The position numbers and the translations under genes are program-made. DNA of 64,000 nt, from the NCBI RefSeq assembly GCF_010731635.1, contig NZ_AP022583.1:4030001-4094000 (forward strand), given 5' to 3'. This document shows, piece by piece, positions 42,993 to 54,147 of the stretch. Numbering within the stretch: position 1 is the first letter of the stretch; each line of letters opens with the position of its first letter. Origin of the DNA: Mycobacterium noviomagense (GTDB lineage: Bacteria; Actinomycetota; Actinomycetes; Mycobacteriales; Mycobacteriaceae). Below the pieces are notes generated by a model. It made no database searches, was not told the DNA's origin, and saw only the letters and a program-made list of their open reading frames with translations.

Positions 42993-43872
42993 GCAGTTTC
43001 GCCAGGCGCCCTGCCGGGCCGGTCAGTGAGCGGGCGTGCCGGTTCATATCAGTCCATGGATCGGGTTGGCCTGCAAGTCTTTTCGGGATATCGCGCAGCG
43101 TAAACCGGTCGGGGCGCATGCCTCGGTTGTCGAGTTCGTCCCATTCCAGTGGGGTGGCAACCGGGGCGCCCGGGCGGGCCCTCACCGAGTAGGGCGCGAC
43201 CGCTGTCTGCGCGTACGCGTTTCGCATCACATCGATATACACCCGTCCCTCGCGCTTGTCCTTGCGGGCTTCCGCCGTACGGTGTGCCGGGTCGTCGGCC
43301 ACCACCACGGCGGCGACGTCGCGCGCGAATTGGCGGACCGTGTCGAAGTCGGCGTCGCCGCGCAACGGCACCACCACATGCACCCCGCGCGAACCCGTCG
43401 TCTTCACGTAGCGTGCCAGGCCGATGTCGTCCAGCACGTCGGCGACCGCGTGCGCAGTTGCCCGCACCACCGGGAAGTCGTCGCCGGACGGGTCGAGGTC
43501 GAACACCAGTCGATCTGGCGTGTTCAGCCGGCGTCGCCGAGACAGCCAGGCATGCAGCGTGATGCAGTTCTGGTTGGCCAACCACACCAGCGCCTCCGGG
43601 CGCTGGGCCAGCGGGTGCACGACCGTGCCGCCTTCCTTGGCGACTTCGGCCGACTCCATCCAGTCAGGCATTGCTTCGCCGAAATCCTGCTGGATGAACC
43701 CCGACTCGTCGATGCCGCGCGGGAACCGCTGCAAGGTCAGCGGCCGGCCGTAGAGGTGCGGCAACATCGCGTCGGCCACCGCAGCGTAGTAATCCACCAC
43801 CTCGCCCTTGGTGATGCCTTTTCGCGAGGAGCGGCCGGGAAACACGACCCGATCCGGATGGGTGACCGCCAC
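42976..43872 (-). CDS. Stand-alone LigD-type primase-polymerase (Prim-PolC)
   Basis: 298 residues of the archaeo-eukaryotic primase fold. Start region HPDRVVFPGRSSRKGITKGEVVDYYAAVADAMLPHL, template/nucleotide block FIQQDFG, catalytic acidic pair in LVFDLDPSGDDF and KTTGSRGVHVVVPL are the LigD-POL signatures. Fills short gaps with a preference for ribonucleotides in relatives. Lacks ligase and nuclease domains. In M. smegmatis, Prim-PolC works with LigC in base-excision repair (published); the same partner is encoded 14 bases upstream. GTG 43872 is the first standard start; residues just upstream (RIKV) look conserved, so the true start may be slightly earlier. Confidence 0.92.
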   Translation of the reverse strand: MAVTHPDRVVFPGRSSRKGITKGEVVDYYAAVADAMLPHLYGRPLTLQRFPRGIDESGFIQQDFGEAMPDWMESAEVAKEGGTVVHPLAQRPEALVWLANQNCITLHAWLSRRRRLNTPDRLVFDLDPSGDDFPVVRATAHAVADVLDDIGLARYVKTTGSRGVHVVVPLRGDADFDTVRQFARDVAAVVVADDPAHRTAEARKDKREGRVYIDVMRNAYAQTAVAPYSVRARPGAPVATPLEWDELDNRGMRPDRFTLRDIPKRLAGQPDPWTDMNRHARSLTGPAGRLAKLHAGTS

Positions 43873-43886
43873 CTTGATTCGAGGTA

Positions 43887-44891
43887 TCAGCGTGTCTCAC
43901 GCACGACGTCGCGGGGGTTCTTGTCGGTCCGCAGCCCGGTGTAGCGCGGATGGCGCAGTTTGCCGTCGCGGGTCCATTCCGTGAAACCGATCTGGGCGAC
44001 CAATTCCGGCCGCACCCATCGAGTTCCGGACTCTCGGACCCGTCCGCGGCTAAACGGGCACGCATCTTGTTCCATGCCCGATAGTCGCGCGTGTAGGCCG
44101 CGCAGAGTGGCCTCGTCGAACCCAGTCCCCACTTTGCCGGCGTAGACCAGGTCGCGGCCGTCGTAGTAGCCCACCAGCAGTGCACCGAGGCCCACCCGGC
44201 TACCTTTCGGGGCGGTGTAGCCGCCGATGACGAACTCTTGGTCGCGGACGCATTTGAACTTCAGCCAGTTCCCCGATCGGCGGCCTTCGTACGGCGCGTC
44301 GGCCAGTTTGGCGATCACGCCCTCGTCACCGCGGGCGCAGGCGGCGCGATACGCCGCCTCGCCCTGCTCGACCCGGTGCGGCGTGTAGCGCAGTGGACCG
44401 CCGAATTGAAACGACCTGCGCAGCAGGCGTTTGCGCCAGAGCAGTGGCAGCCCGGTGGTGCATTGCCCGTCCAGGTGCAGCAGGTCGAAGACGTAGTAGA
44501 AGACCGGGATGCCCGTTGCTCTCGCCTGTTTGGGGTTGGTGATGCCCAGCCGGCCTTGCAGACGGGCGAAGCTGGTGCGCCGCCCATCGAACGCCACCAC
44601 CTCGCCGTCCACGACGAACCGCGAAACCGGCTGTGCGGCAAGCGCGTCGACCAACTCTGGGTAGGTTCCGTCGAGTGGCTGACGGTTGCGCGACCACAGG
44701 CGCACCGGCTCACCGGTGCGATACGCCAGACACCGCTCGCCGTCGAACTTGCGCTCGAATATCCACCGCGGATCGGAAAACCGCCGCTCGGTCAGCGTGG
44801 CCAGCATGGGAGCTCGCCAGTCGGGTACGGGCTCCTCGTGCAGAGCGGCGCGCAGCCGGCCGGGCAGCTCGATGTTCGACACCATGACCAT
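43887..44891 (-). CDS. ligC: ATP-dependent DNA ligase LigC
   Basis: 334 residues. Adenylation domain (about 25-205) with motif I IFERKFDGERCLAY containing the AMP-accepting Lys, motif III VVDGEVVAF, motif IIIa FYYVFDLLHLDG, motif IV EGVIAKLADAPYEG and motif V WLKFK. OB-fold (about 215-325) ends with GFTEWTRDGKLRHPRYTGLR (motif VI region). It belongs to the small LigC class (Rv3731 type). ATG 44891 or 44885 possible. First gene of the ligC-Prim-PolC-glycosylase group; no Ku gene is present in the window. Confidence 0.94.
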   Translation of the reverse strand: MVMVSNIELPGRLRAALHEEPVPDWRAPMLATLTERRFSDPRWIFERKFDGERCLAYRTGEPVRLWSRNRQPLDGTYPELVDALAAQPVSRFVVDGEVVAFDGRRTSFARLQGRLGITNPKQARATGIPVFYYVFDLLHLDGQCTTGLPLLWRKRLLRRSFQFGGPLRYTPHRVEQGEAAYRAACARGDEGVIAKLADAPYEGRRSGNWLKFKCVRDQEFVIGGYTAPKGSRVGLGALLVGYYDGRDLVYAGKVGTGFDEATLRGLHARLSGMEQDACPFSRGRVRESGTRWVRPELVAQIGFTEWTRDGKLRHPRYTGLRTDKNPRDVVRETR

Positions 44892-44913
44892 CTGTTACCC
44901 GTCTTTTCGTGTA

Positions 44914-45354
44914 CTACGTACCGCGCCAAGTGAGCTCGATCCCCTTGCCGGCCAGCCAGCGCTGCAGGTCGTACCCGTGCCGGGACAGCCCGTCGACGGT
45001 GTCCACGGCGCGGTGCACTGCCCGCTCGGCGGTTTTCGGAGTCAGCAGTCCGTAGCGAACCGCGTCCAGCAGCTCACCGACATCAGCCAGGTTTACGTCG
45101 CGGCCCGTGCAGAGTTCGAGATCCAGGTAATGGTCTTCAGAACGCCACACCGTTGGGCCGGGTAGGTATTCACCGATGTCGAGGTAGTAGTCGTGGTCGC
45201 GTTCATGGCCGGGGTTGAAGTGAAAGATGTTGGCGCGCAAGCCCAGCGATGGCAAGAGCCATGACTCAAGGTAATGGAATTGGGCTCGGCCCGGGGTGGG
45301 GCGCGCCATGTAGAGTCCCCAGGGCCGCAGCGTGTACTCATCGACGGCCCGCAC
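44914..45354 (-). CDS. DUF402 domain protein (5' end uncertain)
   Basis: 146 residues from the first standard start (GTG 45354). DUF402 core: DEYTLRPWGLYMARPTPGRAQFHYLESWLLPSLGLRAN and DYYLDIGEYL...YLDLELCTGRDV. Relatives are FAU-1-like nucleoside diphosphate phosphohydrolase/RNA-binding proteins; substrate unknown here. The reading frame continues upstream for 22 codons (HHPKHETFDLVAHTNTDPKG) that look like the real family N-terminus, but there is no ATG, GTG or TTG between them and the preceding in-frame TAA at 45430-45432. See finding. Confidence 0.83.
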   Translation of the reverse strand: MRAVDEYTLRPWGLYMARPTPGRAQFHYLESWLLPSLGLRANIFHFNPGHERDHDYYLDIGEYLPGPTVWRSEDHYLDLELCTGRDVNLADVGELLDAVRYGLLTPKTAERAVHRAVDTVDGLSRHGYDLQRWLAGKGIELTWRGT

Positions 45355-45439
45355 GATGCCCTTGGGGTCGGTGTTGGTGTGGGCGACTAGATCGAACGTT
45401 TCGTGCTTGGGGTGATGGATGGCGTCAGCTTACCTGCAC

Positions 45440-48094
45440 CTAGCGGTGCAACCGGATCTTCCAGCGGACAAAGCCGGCGTAGAAGGCGGACAGCCCTGCC
45501 AGCATGGCCACATCGAACAACCATGTCTTCGAGGTGTGCAGCCAGAACCGGTCCTTGGGGATGAGCGAACCGGGGACCAGATGCCGCAAGTCGATGGTCG
45601 ACGCCGCCGCGGCGTAACCCCACCGCGAGGGCATCGCGAAGGACAGCTGGTCGAGCAGCAGCCGGCCGGTGACGGGCACCAGCCCCCCGGAGAGCACCAG
45701 CTGCGCCATGATCGATACCACCAGCAGCGGCATGATCTGCTCACTGGAGCGCACCAGCGCCGAGAGTGCCAGGCCCAGGATGGCCGAGGCCACACAGGTC
45801 GCCGCGACGGTCACGAACAGCTCGAGCGTGGCATTGCCCAGTAGCACGGCACCCCGGGTGGGCGCGCCCTTGCCGGCGATGACGATCGCGGTGGCGATGA
45901 CCGACTGCACGATTGCGAAGGCGCAATACACCCCGGTCTTTGCCAGCAAGTAGGCAGTGGTCGACAGACCGACCGCTTGCTCGCGCTGGAAGATGGCGCG
46001 TTCACCGATCAGGTCACGAATCGTCAACGCGGTGCCCATGAATACCGCAGCGATATTCAGCAGGACCAAGATCTGCGCGGCCTCGTCGGGTGCGTCGCTT
46101 CGCGGATCGGCGACGTGGAATCCGTTCGAGCCGGGAACGGTCAATGACAGCGCGCCGAGGATGAACGGCAACAGGGCCAGGAATATGAAGTAGGCGCGAT
46201 CGGCGACGACCAGGCGAACCTGGCGTCGCATGATCGTGGAGAGCTGGCGCCACACGCTGGTGTGGACCGGTTCACCGAGATCGGCCGGCTTGTCGGTCTG
46301 CGGAGGTAGTGGCTCGCGGTGGTGCTCGAGGAAGCGGCGGTTGGCTGCCTCCGGATCGGCGCCCACTTTGGTGAAGATCTCGGCCCAGTTGGTGGTTCCC
46401 ATCGCCTCGCCGATCTGGGCGGGCGGACCGCAGAATGCGGTCTTGCCGCCGGGCGCCACCAGCAGCACCTGGTCGCAGATATCCAGGTAGCTCAGCATGT
46501 GCGTGACCACCACGACGACGCGGCCCGCGTCGGCGAGCTGGCGCAGCATCGTCATCACTTGGCAGTCGAGCGCCGGGTCAAGACCGGAGGTCGGCTCGTC
46601 GAGCAGCAGTAGTGACGGTCCGGTGAGCAGTTCCAGCGCGACCGAGGCGCGTTTGCGTTGGCCGCCGGACAACTTGTCCACGCGGGTGTCGGCGTGCTTG
46701 GTCAAATCGAGTTCTTCGAGCACCTGGGCGACGACCTTTTGCCGGTCGGCTTTGCTGGTGTCGGGCGGCAACCGCAGCTCGGCGGCGTAGCCCAGCGCCT
46801 GGTTCACGGTGAGCTGGCGGTGCACGACGTCGTCTTGGGGCACCATCCCGATCCTGCTGCGCAGCGACGCGTATTCGGCGTGGATGTCGTGGCCCTCGAA
46901 GGTGACCGAGCCGGAGCTGGGCCGCGCGTAGCCGGCGATCAGCCTGGCCAAGGTGGTCTTGCCCGCACCCGACCCGCCGATGATGGCGGTGAGCGTCCCG
47001 GGCCGCGCGATCAGCGAGATGTCGTCGAGCAGTTGCTTGCCGCCGTCGACGGTGAACTTGACGTTGCGCACCTCGAGACCGCCGGTGCTGGTTGCGGCTT
47101 CGGTTTCGCTGCGCCGCACCAGTACGCCACCGCGAAACACCAGGTCGACGTTGCCGATGGTGACCACGTCGTCTTCGGCCAAGATCGCCGACCCGACCCG
47201 GGTGCCGTTCACGAACGTCCCGTTGACGCTGCGGTCTTGGATCTCGGCGCCGAGCGGTGTGAGGACCAGCGTCGCGTGATGCCGTGAGGCCAGCACGTCG
47301 GGGATCACGATGTCGTTGTCGTTGGCGCGGCCGATCGTCACCGTGCCGGCCCGCTTGGCCGGGACCGATCGCTGCGACAGGAATTTGACGAACCTCGTCG
47401 CGAGATTGGTCACGTCGGCCGATCCGGCGTCGACGACGGTCATCTCCGTGGGCGCCGGCGAGTCGGGGTACGGCGCCCAGGCGGCGTCGACGACGGTCAG
47501 CTCGTCGGGTGGCGGGGAGTCCGGCGATGGACGCTGGAGGCTGCCCGGGTAGCCGGGTGTCCGGGCCGGCGGCGGTGAGTCGTTACGCGGATACGCCGGG
47601 GGATGCCGTCGTAGGGGCGGGCCGGGCCTGGAACTGCCCTGCACGGGCGGACGCCGCGGTTGGGCAGGCTGGGCGGGCTCTCGATGCGTCGACCACGAGA
47701 TGGTGGGCGCCTGATTGTCCCGCGGCGACGCCGTTCCCGGCGGTCGGCCGACCTGCTGCGGCTGGTGTTCGAGCTGAAAAGTCAACTGCGGGCCACCGGC
47801 ATTACCGATGTTGATGCTCTGGCCGTCACGGATGTCGATCACCGGGGTCCGGTAGCCGTTGACGTAAGTGCCGTTCACCGATCCGTTGTCGATGGCCAAC
47901 CACCTGTCCTGGTCGAAGCGCAGGATCAGATGTGCACGGGAGATCCGCGGGTCGGCGATGCGAATGTCGGCACGCAGGTCTCGTCCGATGACGACGTCGT
48001 GGCCGGGTGCGAAAGTCCGTTGCGTCCCGTCGTGGCGAATTGTCAGCACAGGCGGGACTTGTCGACTCACGACGTCCAGTATCGGTTGCCACAC
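45440..48094 (-). CDS. FHA-domain ABC exporter (Rv1747 type)
   Basis: 884 residues. FHA domain 1 about 33-105 (VIGRDLRADIRI, ISRAHL) and FHA domain 2 about 252-320 (IGRANDNDIVIPDVLASRHHAT) are joined by a Pro-rich linker with two copies of a TVVDA motif (Thr200, Thr219). ABC ATPase about 340-560: Walker A IGGSGAGKTT, signature LSGGQRKRAS, Walker B LLLLDEPTSGLDPA. Six-helix membrane domain to the C-terminus (ABCG-like half transporter). In M. tuberculosis, kinase PknF phosphorylates Rv1747 and its FHA domains read pThr; the export substrate has been linked to phosphatidylinositol mannosides. A kinase gene lies divergently upstream. GTG 48094 or in-frame GTG 48070. Confidence 0.93.
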   Translation of the reverse strand: MWQPILDVVSRQVPPVLTIRHDGTQRTFAPGHDVVIGRDLRADIRIADPRISRAHLILRFDQDRWLAIDNGSVNGTYVNGYRTPVIDIRDGQSINIGNAGGPQLTFQLEHQPQQVGRPPGTASPRDNQAPTISWSTHREPAQPAQPRRPPVQGSSRPGPPLRRHPPAYPRNDSPPPARTPGYPGSLQRPSPDSPPPDELTVVDAAWAPYPDSPAPTEMTVVDAGSADVTNLATRFVKFLSQRSVPAKRAGTVTIGRANDNDIVIPDVLASRHHATLVLTPLGAEIQDRSVNGTFVNGTRVGSAILAEDDVVTIGNVDLVFRGGVLVRRSETEAATSTGGLEVRNVKFTVDGGKQLLDDISLIARPGTLTAIIGGSGAGKTTLARLIAGYARPSSGSVTFEGHDIHAEYASLRSRIGMVPQDDVVHRQLTVNQALGYAAELRLPPDTSKADRQKVVAQVLEELDLTKHADTRVDKLSGGQRKRASVALELLTGPSLLLLDEPTSGLDPALDCQVMTMLRQLADAGRVVVVVTHMLSYLDICDQVLLVAPGGKTAFCGPPAQIGEAMGTTNWAEIFTKVGADPEAANRRFLEHHREPLPPQTDKPADLGEPVHTSVWRQLSTIMRRQVRLVVADRAYFIFLALLPFILGALSLTVPGSNGFHVADPRSDAPDEAAQILVLLNIAAVFMGTALTIRDLIGERAIFQREQAVGLSTTAYLLAKTGVYCAFAIVQSVIATAIVIAGKGAPTRGAVLLGNATLELFVTVAATCVASAILGLALSALVRSSEQIMPLLVVSIMAQLVLSGGLVPVTGRLLLDQLSFAMPSRWGYAAAASTIDLRHLVPGSLIPKDRFWLHTSKTWLFDVAMLAGLSAFYAGFVRWKIRLHR

Positions 48095-48336
48095 AAGGAA
48101 ATCAAGCGAGGCAGCTGTGAATTACCTATGTCTTCACTATGTTTCGCGGAAGCCGGCGTGTCGGTTGCCCCGATCCGTGATTCATAGCTGTTTCATAACC
48201 ACCACCGGCCCACGGCCGCGGCATCTGCAGGCATCATGCCAAGAGGTGGCCGAAAATGCCCGAAAAGCATGCGCCGCGGGGCTCGCGGTATGAATGCACC
48301 GCCGGAATAACTGCTCGCGAAAGGAACCACACCTTC
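48095..48336. other. Divergent intergenic region, FHA-ABC transporter / Ser-Thr kinase
   Basis: Together with 48337-48445 it makes 351 bases without a long gene. It must hold both promoters. I see no clear dyad operator; the only structured element is the small ORF that starts at 48337 with an AAAGGA ribosome site. Confidence 0.5.
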
Positions 48337-48453
48337 ATGCCGTCGACGGAGCGACCGGCCTCGCGCCGCTGCGGACGCCTGGCGGCAGTTATCTGCGTCA
48401 CATCTCAACCACAGGTCTTGCGGAGCAATAAGGGAGCAACGGCAGATGGATGA
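48337..48453 (+). CDS. Candidate 38-aa upstream ORF coupled to the kinase gene
   Basis: ATG 48337 has AAAGGAA about 11 bases upstream. The peptide ([20 protein letters not shown] and 18 more residues) is basic with two Cys and no recognisable domain. Its stop overlaps the kinase ATG region (reads through 48446 and stops at 48451-48453). The kinase's own GGGAG ribosome site lies inside it. Could be a leader peptide or chance. Confidence 0.4.
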   Translation: MPSTERPASRRCGRLAAVICVTSQPQVLRSNKGATADG

Positions 48454-50461
48454 GGCGACGGGCGCTACTCGGCGCTGGGAGGTCAGCCGCCGACTCCTCA
48501 CCGACCCGCAGCAGGCCAGGGAGGCGCTGCGGCGCGGCTATCAGTCGCTTCCGCACATGGCGGTCACCCAGCTGCTCCACCGCGTGCCGCTGATCCGATC
48601 CGGCGCGAGCGGGGACGCGGATGGGCCACACGGCAAGGGCAAGCCGCGCCGGTCAATGGTTTCGAGCCCTACGGCTTTTGCCGGCTACACCGTGCTACGA
48701 CCACTGGGTTCTGGTGGGATGGCCGACGTCTACCTGGCCAAGCATCCCCGGTTGCCGCGTCGCGACGCGCTCAAAGTCCTCGCCAAGGAAATGACGGCCG
48801 ATAGTGAATTTCGGGAGAGATTCAACCGGGAAGCCGACCTGGCGGCCACGCTTTGGCACCCGCATATTGTGGCGGTCCATGACCGCGGGGAGTTCGATGG
48901 CCAGCTGTGGATCGCGATGGACTACGTCGAGGGCACCGACGCTGCGCGGCTGATCAAAGAGCGCTACCGCAAAGGCATGTCAGAGCAGGACGTGTGCGAA
49001 ATCGTCACCGCTGTCGCCGGCGCACTCGACTACGCTCATCAGCGCGGGCTGCTGCACCGCGATGTCAAACCGGCGAACATCCTACTCACCCACGCTGAAG
49101 CAGGGGACCGACGAATCCTGCTGGCGGACTTCGGAGTAGCCCGTCAGCTCGCCGACATCAGTGGGATCACCGCCACCAATGTGGCGGTGGGGACGGTCGC
49201 CTATGCCGCGCCGGAACAGTTGCTGGGTCGCAAAATGGATGGGCGGGCCGACCAGTACGCGTTGGCCGCCACGGCATTTCACCTGCTGACCGGTGTGCCG
49301 CCGTATCAGCATGCCAACCCCGTTGAGGCCATCAGCATGCACCTCAACGCCCCACCGCCGCGGCTGAGCGACCGCCGTCCGGATTTGGCGCACCTGGACG
49401 ACGTGTTGGTGAAGGCTCTGGCGAAGGATCCCGAGTCGCGCTTCGACAGCTGCCGTGATTTCGCCGCCGTATTCAGCGAACAGGTAGCGCGCACCTCGAA
49501 CGGTGGCCGTCGCCCCGGTGAATTTTCGCTGAAGGGCAAGATTGCCATAGCCGCCGTTCTCCTGGCGCTTATCGCGTTGGCGATCACCTGGATCACCTCG
49601 TATCTCTTCTGGGAGGACAAACCGTCAGCGAACGCGGCGCCCCCGCCGCGGTTGCACGCGACATCGTCCAACCACTCGGCCGGAACCGCAGGCGCGGCTA
49701 TCGCCAAACCGGTGCTTGACGGCACCTATCGGCTGGACTACGACCGGGCAAAGCAGACGTCCAGCGGCGTGATCGCCAACGACGGAGCCCAAACAAGCTG
49801 GTGGGCCTTTCGGTCGTCATGCACTGCGAGTGGATGCGCCGCCACCGGCACCAAGCTGGACAACGGCAATCACCAAGTGGCCAAGACCACCGGAACCGGC
49901 AATGCCGGGGTTCTGCATTTCGTCGACGGACACTGGCAGGGCGAGCCCAGACAAGTTGAGGTGCAGTGCCGACAAGCACACCAAACGCTGACATCCAGGC
50001 AGGACGAGACGGTGGTCTGGTCTTTGACACCGCAGGCTGACGGCACACTGCGCGGAGTGCAGATCCAGACCGTGCAGAGCGCCGACTGCGGTGCACAGGG
50101 GGCTACCCTGCGGATTCCGGTGACCGCGACCCGGATCGCCGATGTGCCGCCCGACGTCCCCGTGGCCGACCCTGCCGAAGTCACCGCCACCACCGTGCCG
50201 TCGGCCGCGGCGTCCCCGGCACCCGTGCTGGGCGGATCATGCAACGACGTCGACAAAATCGCCTACGACGCCGCCGCCAACGAGCAAGTTGTCTGTGAAG
50301 GCAACACATGGGACAAGGCGCCAGTGACGACGGGGGTGCATCCCATCGGAACCTCCTGCGACGAGCCCGACGTACCGGTGTTCGCGATGTCGATGTCCGA
50401 CGACGGTCACCTGATCCAGTGCGACCCGACTACCCGGGTGTGGAGCCGCCAGCACGGATAA
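48446..50461 (+). CDS. Transmembrane Ser/Thr protein kinase (PknF-like context)
   Basis: 671 residues. A 70-residue N-terminal extension, then a Hanks-type kinase domain (about 80-345): Gly-loop [10 protein letters not shown], Lys110 (ALKVL), [11 protein letters not shown] with Asp206, DFG 228-230 and activation-loop [10 protein letters not shown] with upstream Thr residues. Single membrane helix 366-389. Extracytoplasmic part: a domain at about 410-545 with paired Cys ([24 protein letters not shown]) and a small C-terminal Cys-containing domain (about 595-671: [25 protein letters not shown]). GGGAG supports ATG 48446; ATG 48656 is the start if the extension is not translated. Divergent from the FHA-ABC gene, its probable substrate. 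Confidence 0.93.
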   Translation: MDEATGATRRWEVSRRLLTDPQQAREALRRGYQSLPHMAVTQLLHRVPLIRSGASGDADGPHGKGKPRRSMVSSPTAFAGYTVLRPLGSGGMADVYLAKHPRLPRRDALKVLAKEMTADSEFRERFNREADLAATLWHPHIVAVHDRGEFDGQLWIAMDYVEGTDAARLIKERYRKGMSEQDVCEIVTAVAGALDYAHQRGLLHRDVKPANILLTHAEAGDRRILLADFGVARQLADISGITATNVAVGTVAYAAPEQLLGRKMDGRADQYALAATAFHLLTGVPPYQHANPVEAISMHLNAPPPRLSDRRPDLAHLDDVLVKALAKDPESRFDSCRDFAAVFSEQVARTSNGGRRPGEFSLKGKIAIAAVLLALIALAITWITSYLFWEDKPSANAAPPPRLHATSSNHSAGTAGAAIAKPVLDGTYRLDYDRAKQTSSGVIANDGAQTSWWAFRSSCTASGCAATGTKLDNGNHQVAKTTGTGNAGVLHFVDGHWQGEPRQVEVQCRQAHQTLTSRQDETVVWSLTPQADGTLRGVQIQTVQSADCGAQGATLRIPVTATRIADVPPDVPVADPAEVTATTVPSAAASPAPVLGGSCNDVDKIAYDAAANEQVVCEGNTWDKAPVTTGVHPIGTSCDEPDVPVFAMSMSDDGHLIQCDPTTRVWSRQHG

Positions 50462-50491
50462 CACCCGCGACGGTTTGTCGGTGCCTCCGCC

Positions 50492-50504
50492 TACCCTGGT
50501 GAGC
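50492..50504 (+). promoter_or_regulatory. Predicted -10 box, leaderless start of uvrB
   Basis: TACCCT (50492-50497, TANNNT) ends 7 bases before ATG 50505, with no Shine-Dalgarno between; predicts a leaderless uvrB message. Confidence 0.5.
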
Positions 50505-52669
<2,165 letters not shown>

Positions 52670-52673
<4 letters not shown>

Positions 52674-54097
52674 GCTCACCAAGCACAACCGCCACCACTG
52701 GCAGTTGGCGTGCGCTGCTGGGCCGCCGCTATCTGGGCACCTCGACCTTGCTGGCCGGCGGGGTGGCGCTGTATGCCATCAACGAATTCCTGACCATCAG
52801 CTTGCTACCGAGCACGGTCGCCGACATCGGCGGCGAGCGGCTGTACGCCTGGGTGACAACGCTGTATCTGGTCGGTTCAGTGGTTGCGGCCACCACGGTC
52901 AACGCGGTGCTGCTTCGCATTGGGGCGCGGTCGTCGTACTTGCTCGGGCTGGCGGTTTTCGGTCTCGGCAGCCTGGTGTGTGCGGCGGCACCGAGCATGG
53001 AGGTCCTGCTGGCAGGCCGCACGTTGCAGGGCGCGGCCGGTGGCCTGCTCGCGGGTCTTGGGTACGCGGTCATCAATTCCTCGTTGCCGCAAGCATTGTG
53101 GACCAGAGCCTCGGCGCTGGTGTCGGTGATGTGGGGGGTCGCCACGGTGGTCGGGCCCGCGATGGGCGGTGTGTTCGCGCAATTCGGGTTGTGGCGATGG
53201 GCATTCGGCGCGGTGGCGCTGCTGACCGCCGCGATTGGTGTGCTGGTACCGGTGGTGCTGGCCGCGGGCCGTGTGGACCACACCGGGGTATCGGCGACGA
53301 AGGTTCCGGTGTTGCCGTTGCTGCTGTTGGGCACTGCGGCGTTGGCGGTCAGTGTCGCTGAGTTGCCGCATAAGCTCGCGGCAACGGCAGTGCTGCTGGC
53401 GGCCGGCGTGCTCCTGGTGGTGGTCTTTGTGCTCGTCGACCGGCCGCTGTCATCATCAGCCTTGCCGCCCAGCGCTTTTGGTTCCGGGCCGTTGAAATGG
53501 ATCTACCTGACTCAGGCGTTACTGCTGGCTACCGCGATGGTCGACACCTATGTGCCGCTGTTCGGCCAGCGGCTGGCCCATTTGTCACCGGTGGTGGCCG
53601 GCTTCCTGGGAGCGGCGCTGGCCGTCGGCTGGACGGTCAGCGAACTGGTCAGCGCGTCGCTGAGCAATCCGCGCGTTATCGCGCGGGTGGTGGCGGCGGC
53701 TCCGGGGATCATGGCGGTCGGCTTGGCGCTGGGTGCGCTCACCCAGTCCGATGACGCACCTGCCGGTGTCGTCGCGGTGTGGGCAGTGGGATTACTGATC
53801 GCTGGAACCGGGATCGGCGTGGCCTGGCCGCACCTGTCGGCGTGGGCGATGGGCTGCGTCGACGACCCGGCTGAAAGCGGTGCTGCAGCAGCCGGAATCA
53901 ACATCGTGCAGCTGATCTCCGCCGCGGTCGGCGCAGGGCTGGCCGGTGTTCTGGTGAACGAGGCCAACGGCGGTGCGGTGATGTCCGCTCGTTGGCTGTT
54001 CACCGTATTCACGGTGCTGGCCGCGGTTGGGGTCGCGGCGTCCTACCGGGCCACCCGCGGGCAGCCCTGCGAGACCGTTGCGGCCCAAGGGTCTTGA
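52670..54097 (+). CDS. MFS efflux protein, 14-TM DHA2-like (Rv1634 type)
   Basis: 475 residues of almost continuous membrane helices (DHA family of drug:H+ antiporters). Motif C-like stretch [18 protein letters not shown] and motif A-like loop [24 protein letters not shown] are visible. Rv1634 is reported as a possible drug efflux protein; the substrate is unknown. GTG start overlaps the uvrB stop (GTGA), so the two are co-translated, the same arrangement as in M. tuberculosis. Confidence 0.9.
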
Positions 54098-54147
54098 CCC
54101 ATCCGGCATGCAGCTGAGCGCTAGAAACGTTGGCACTGCAAGGTAAC

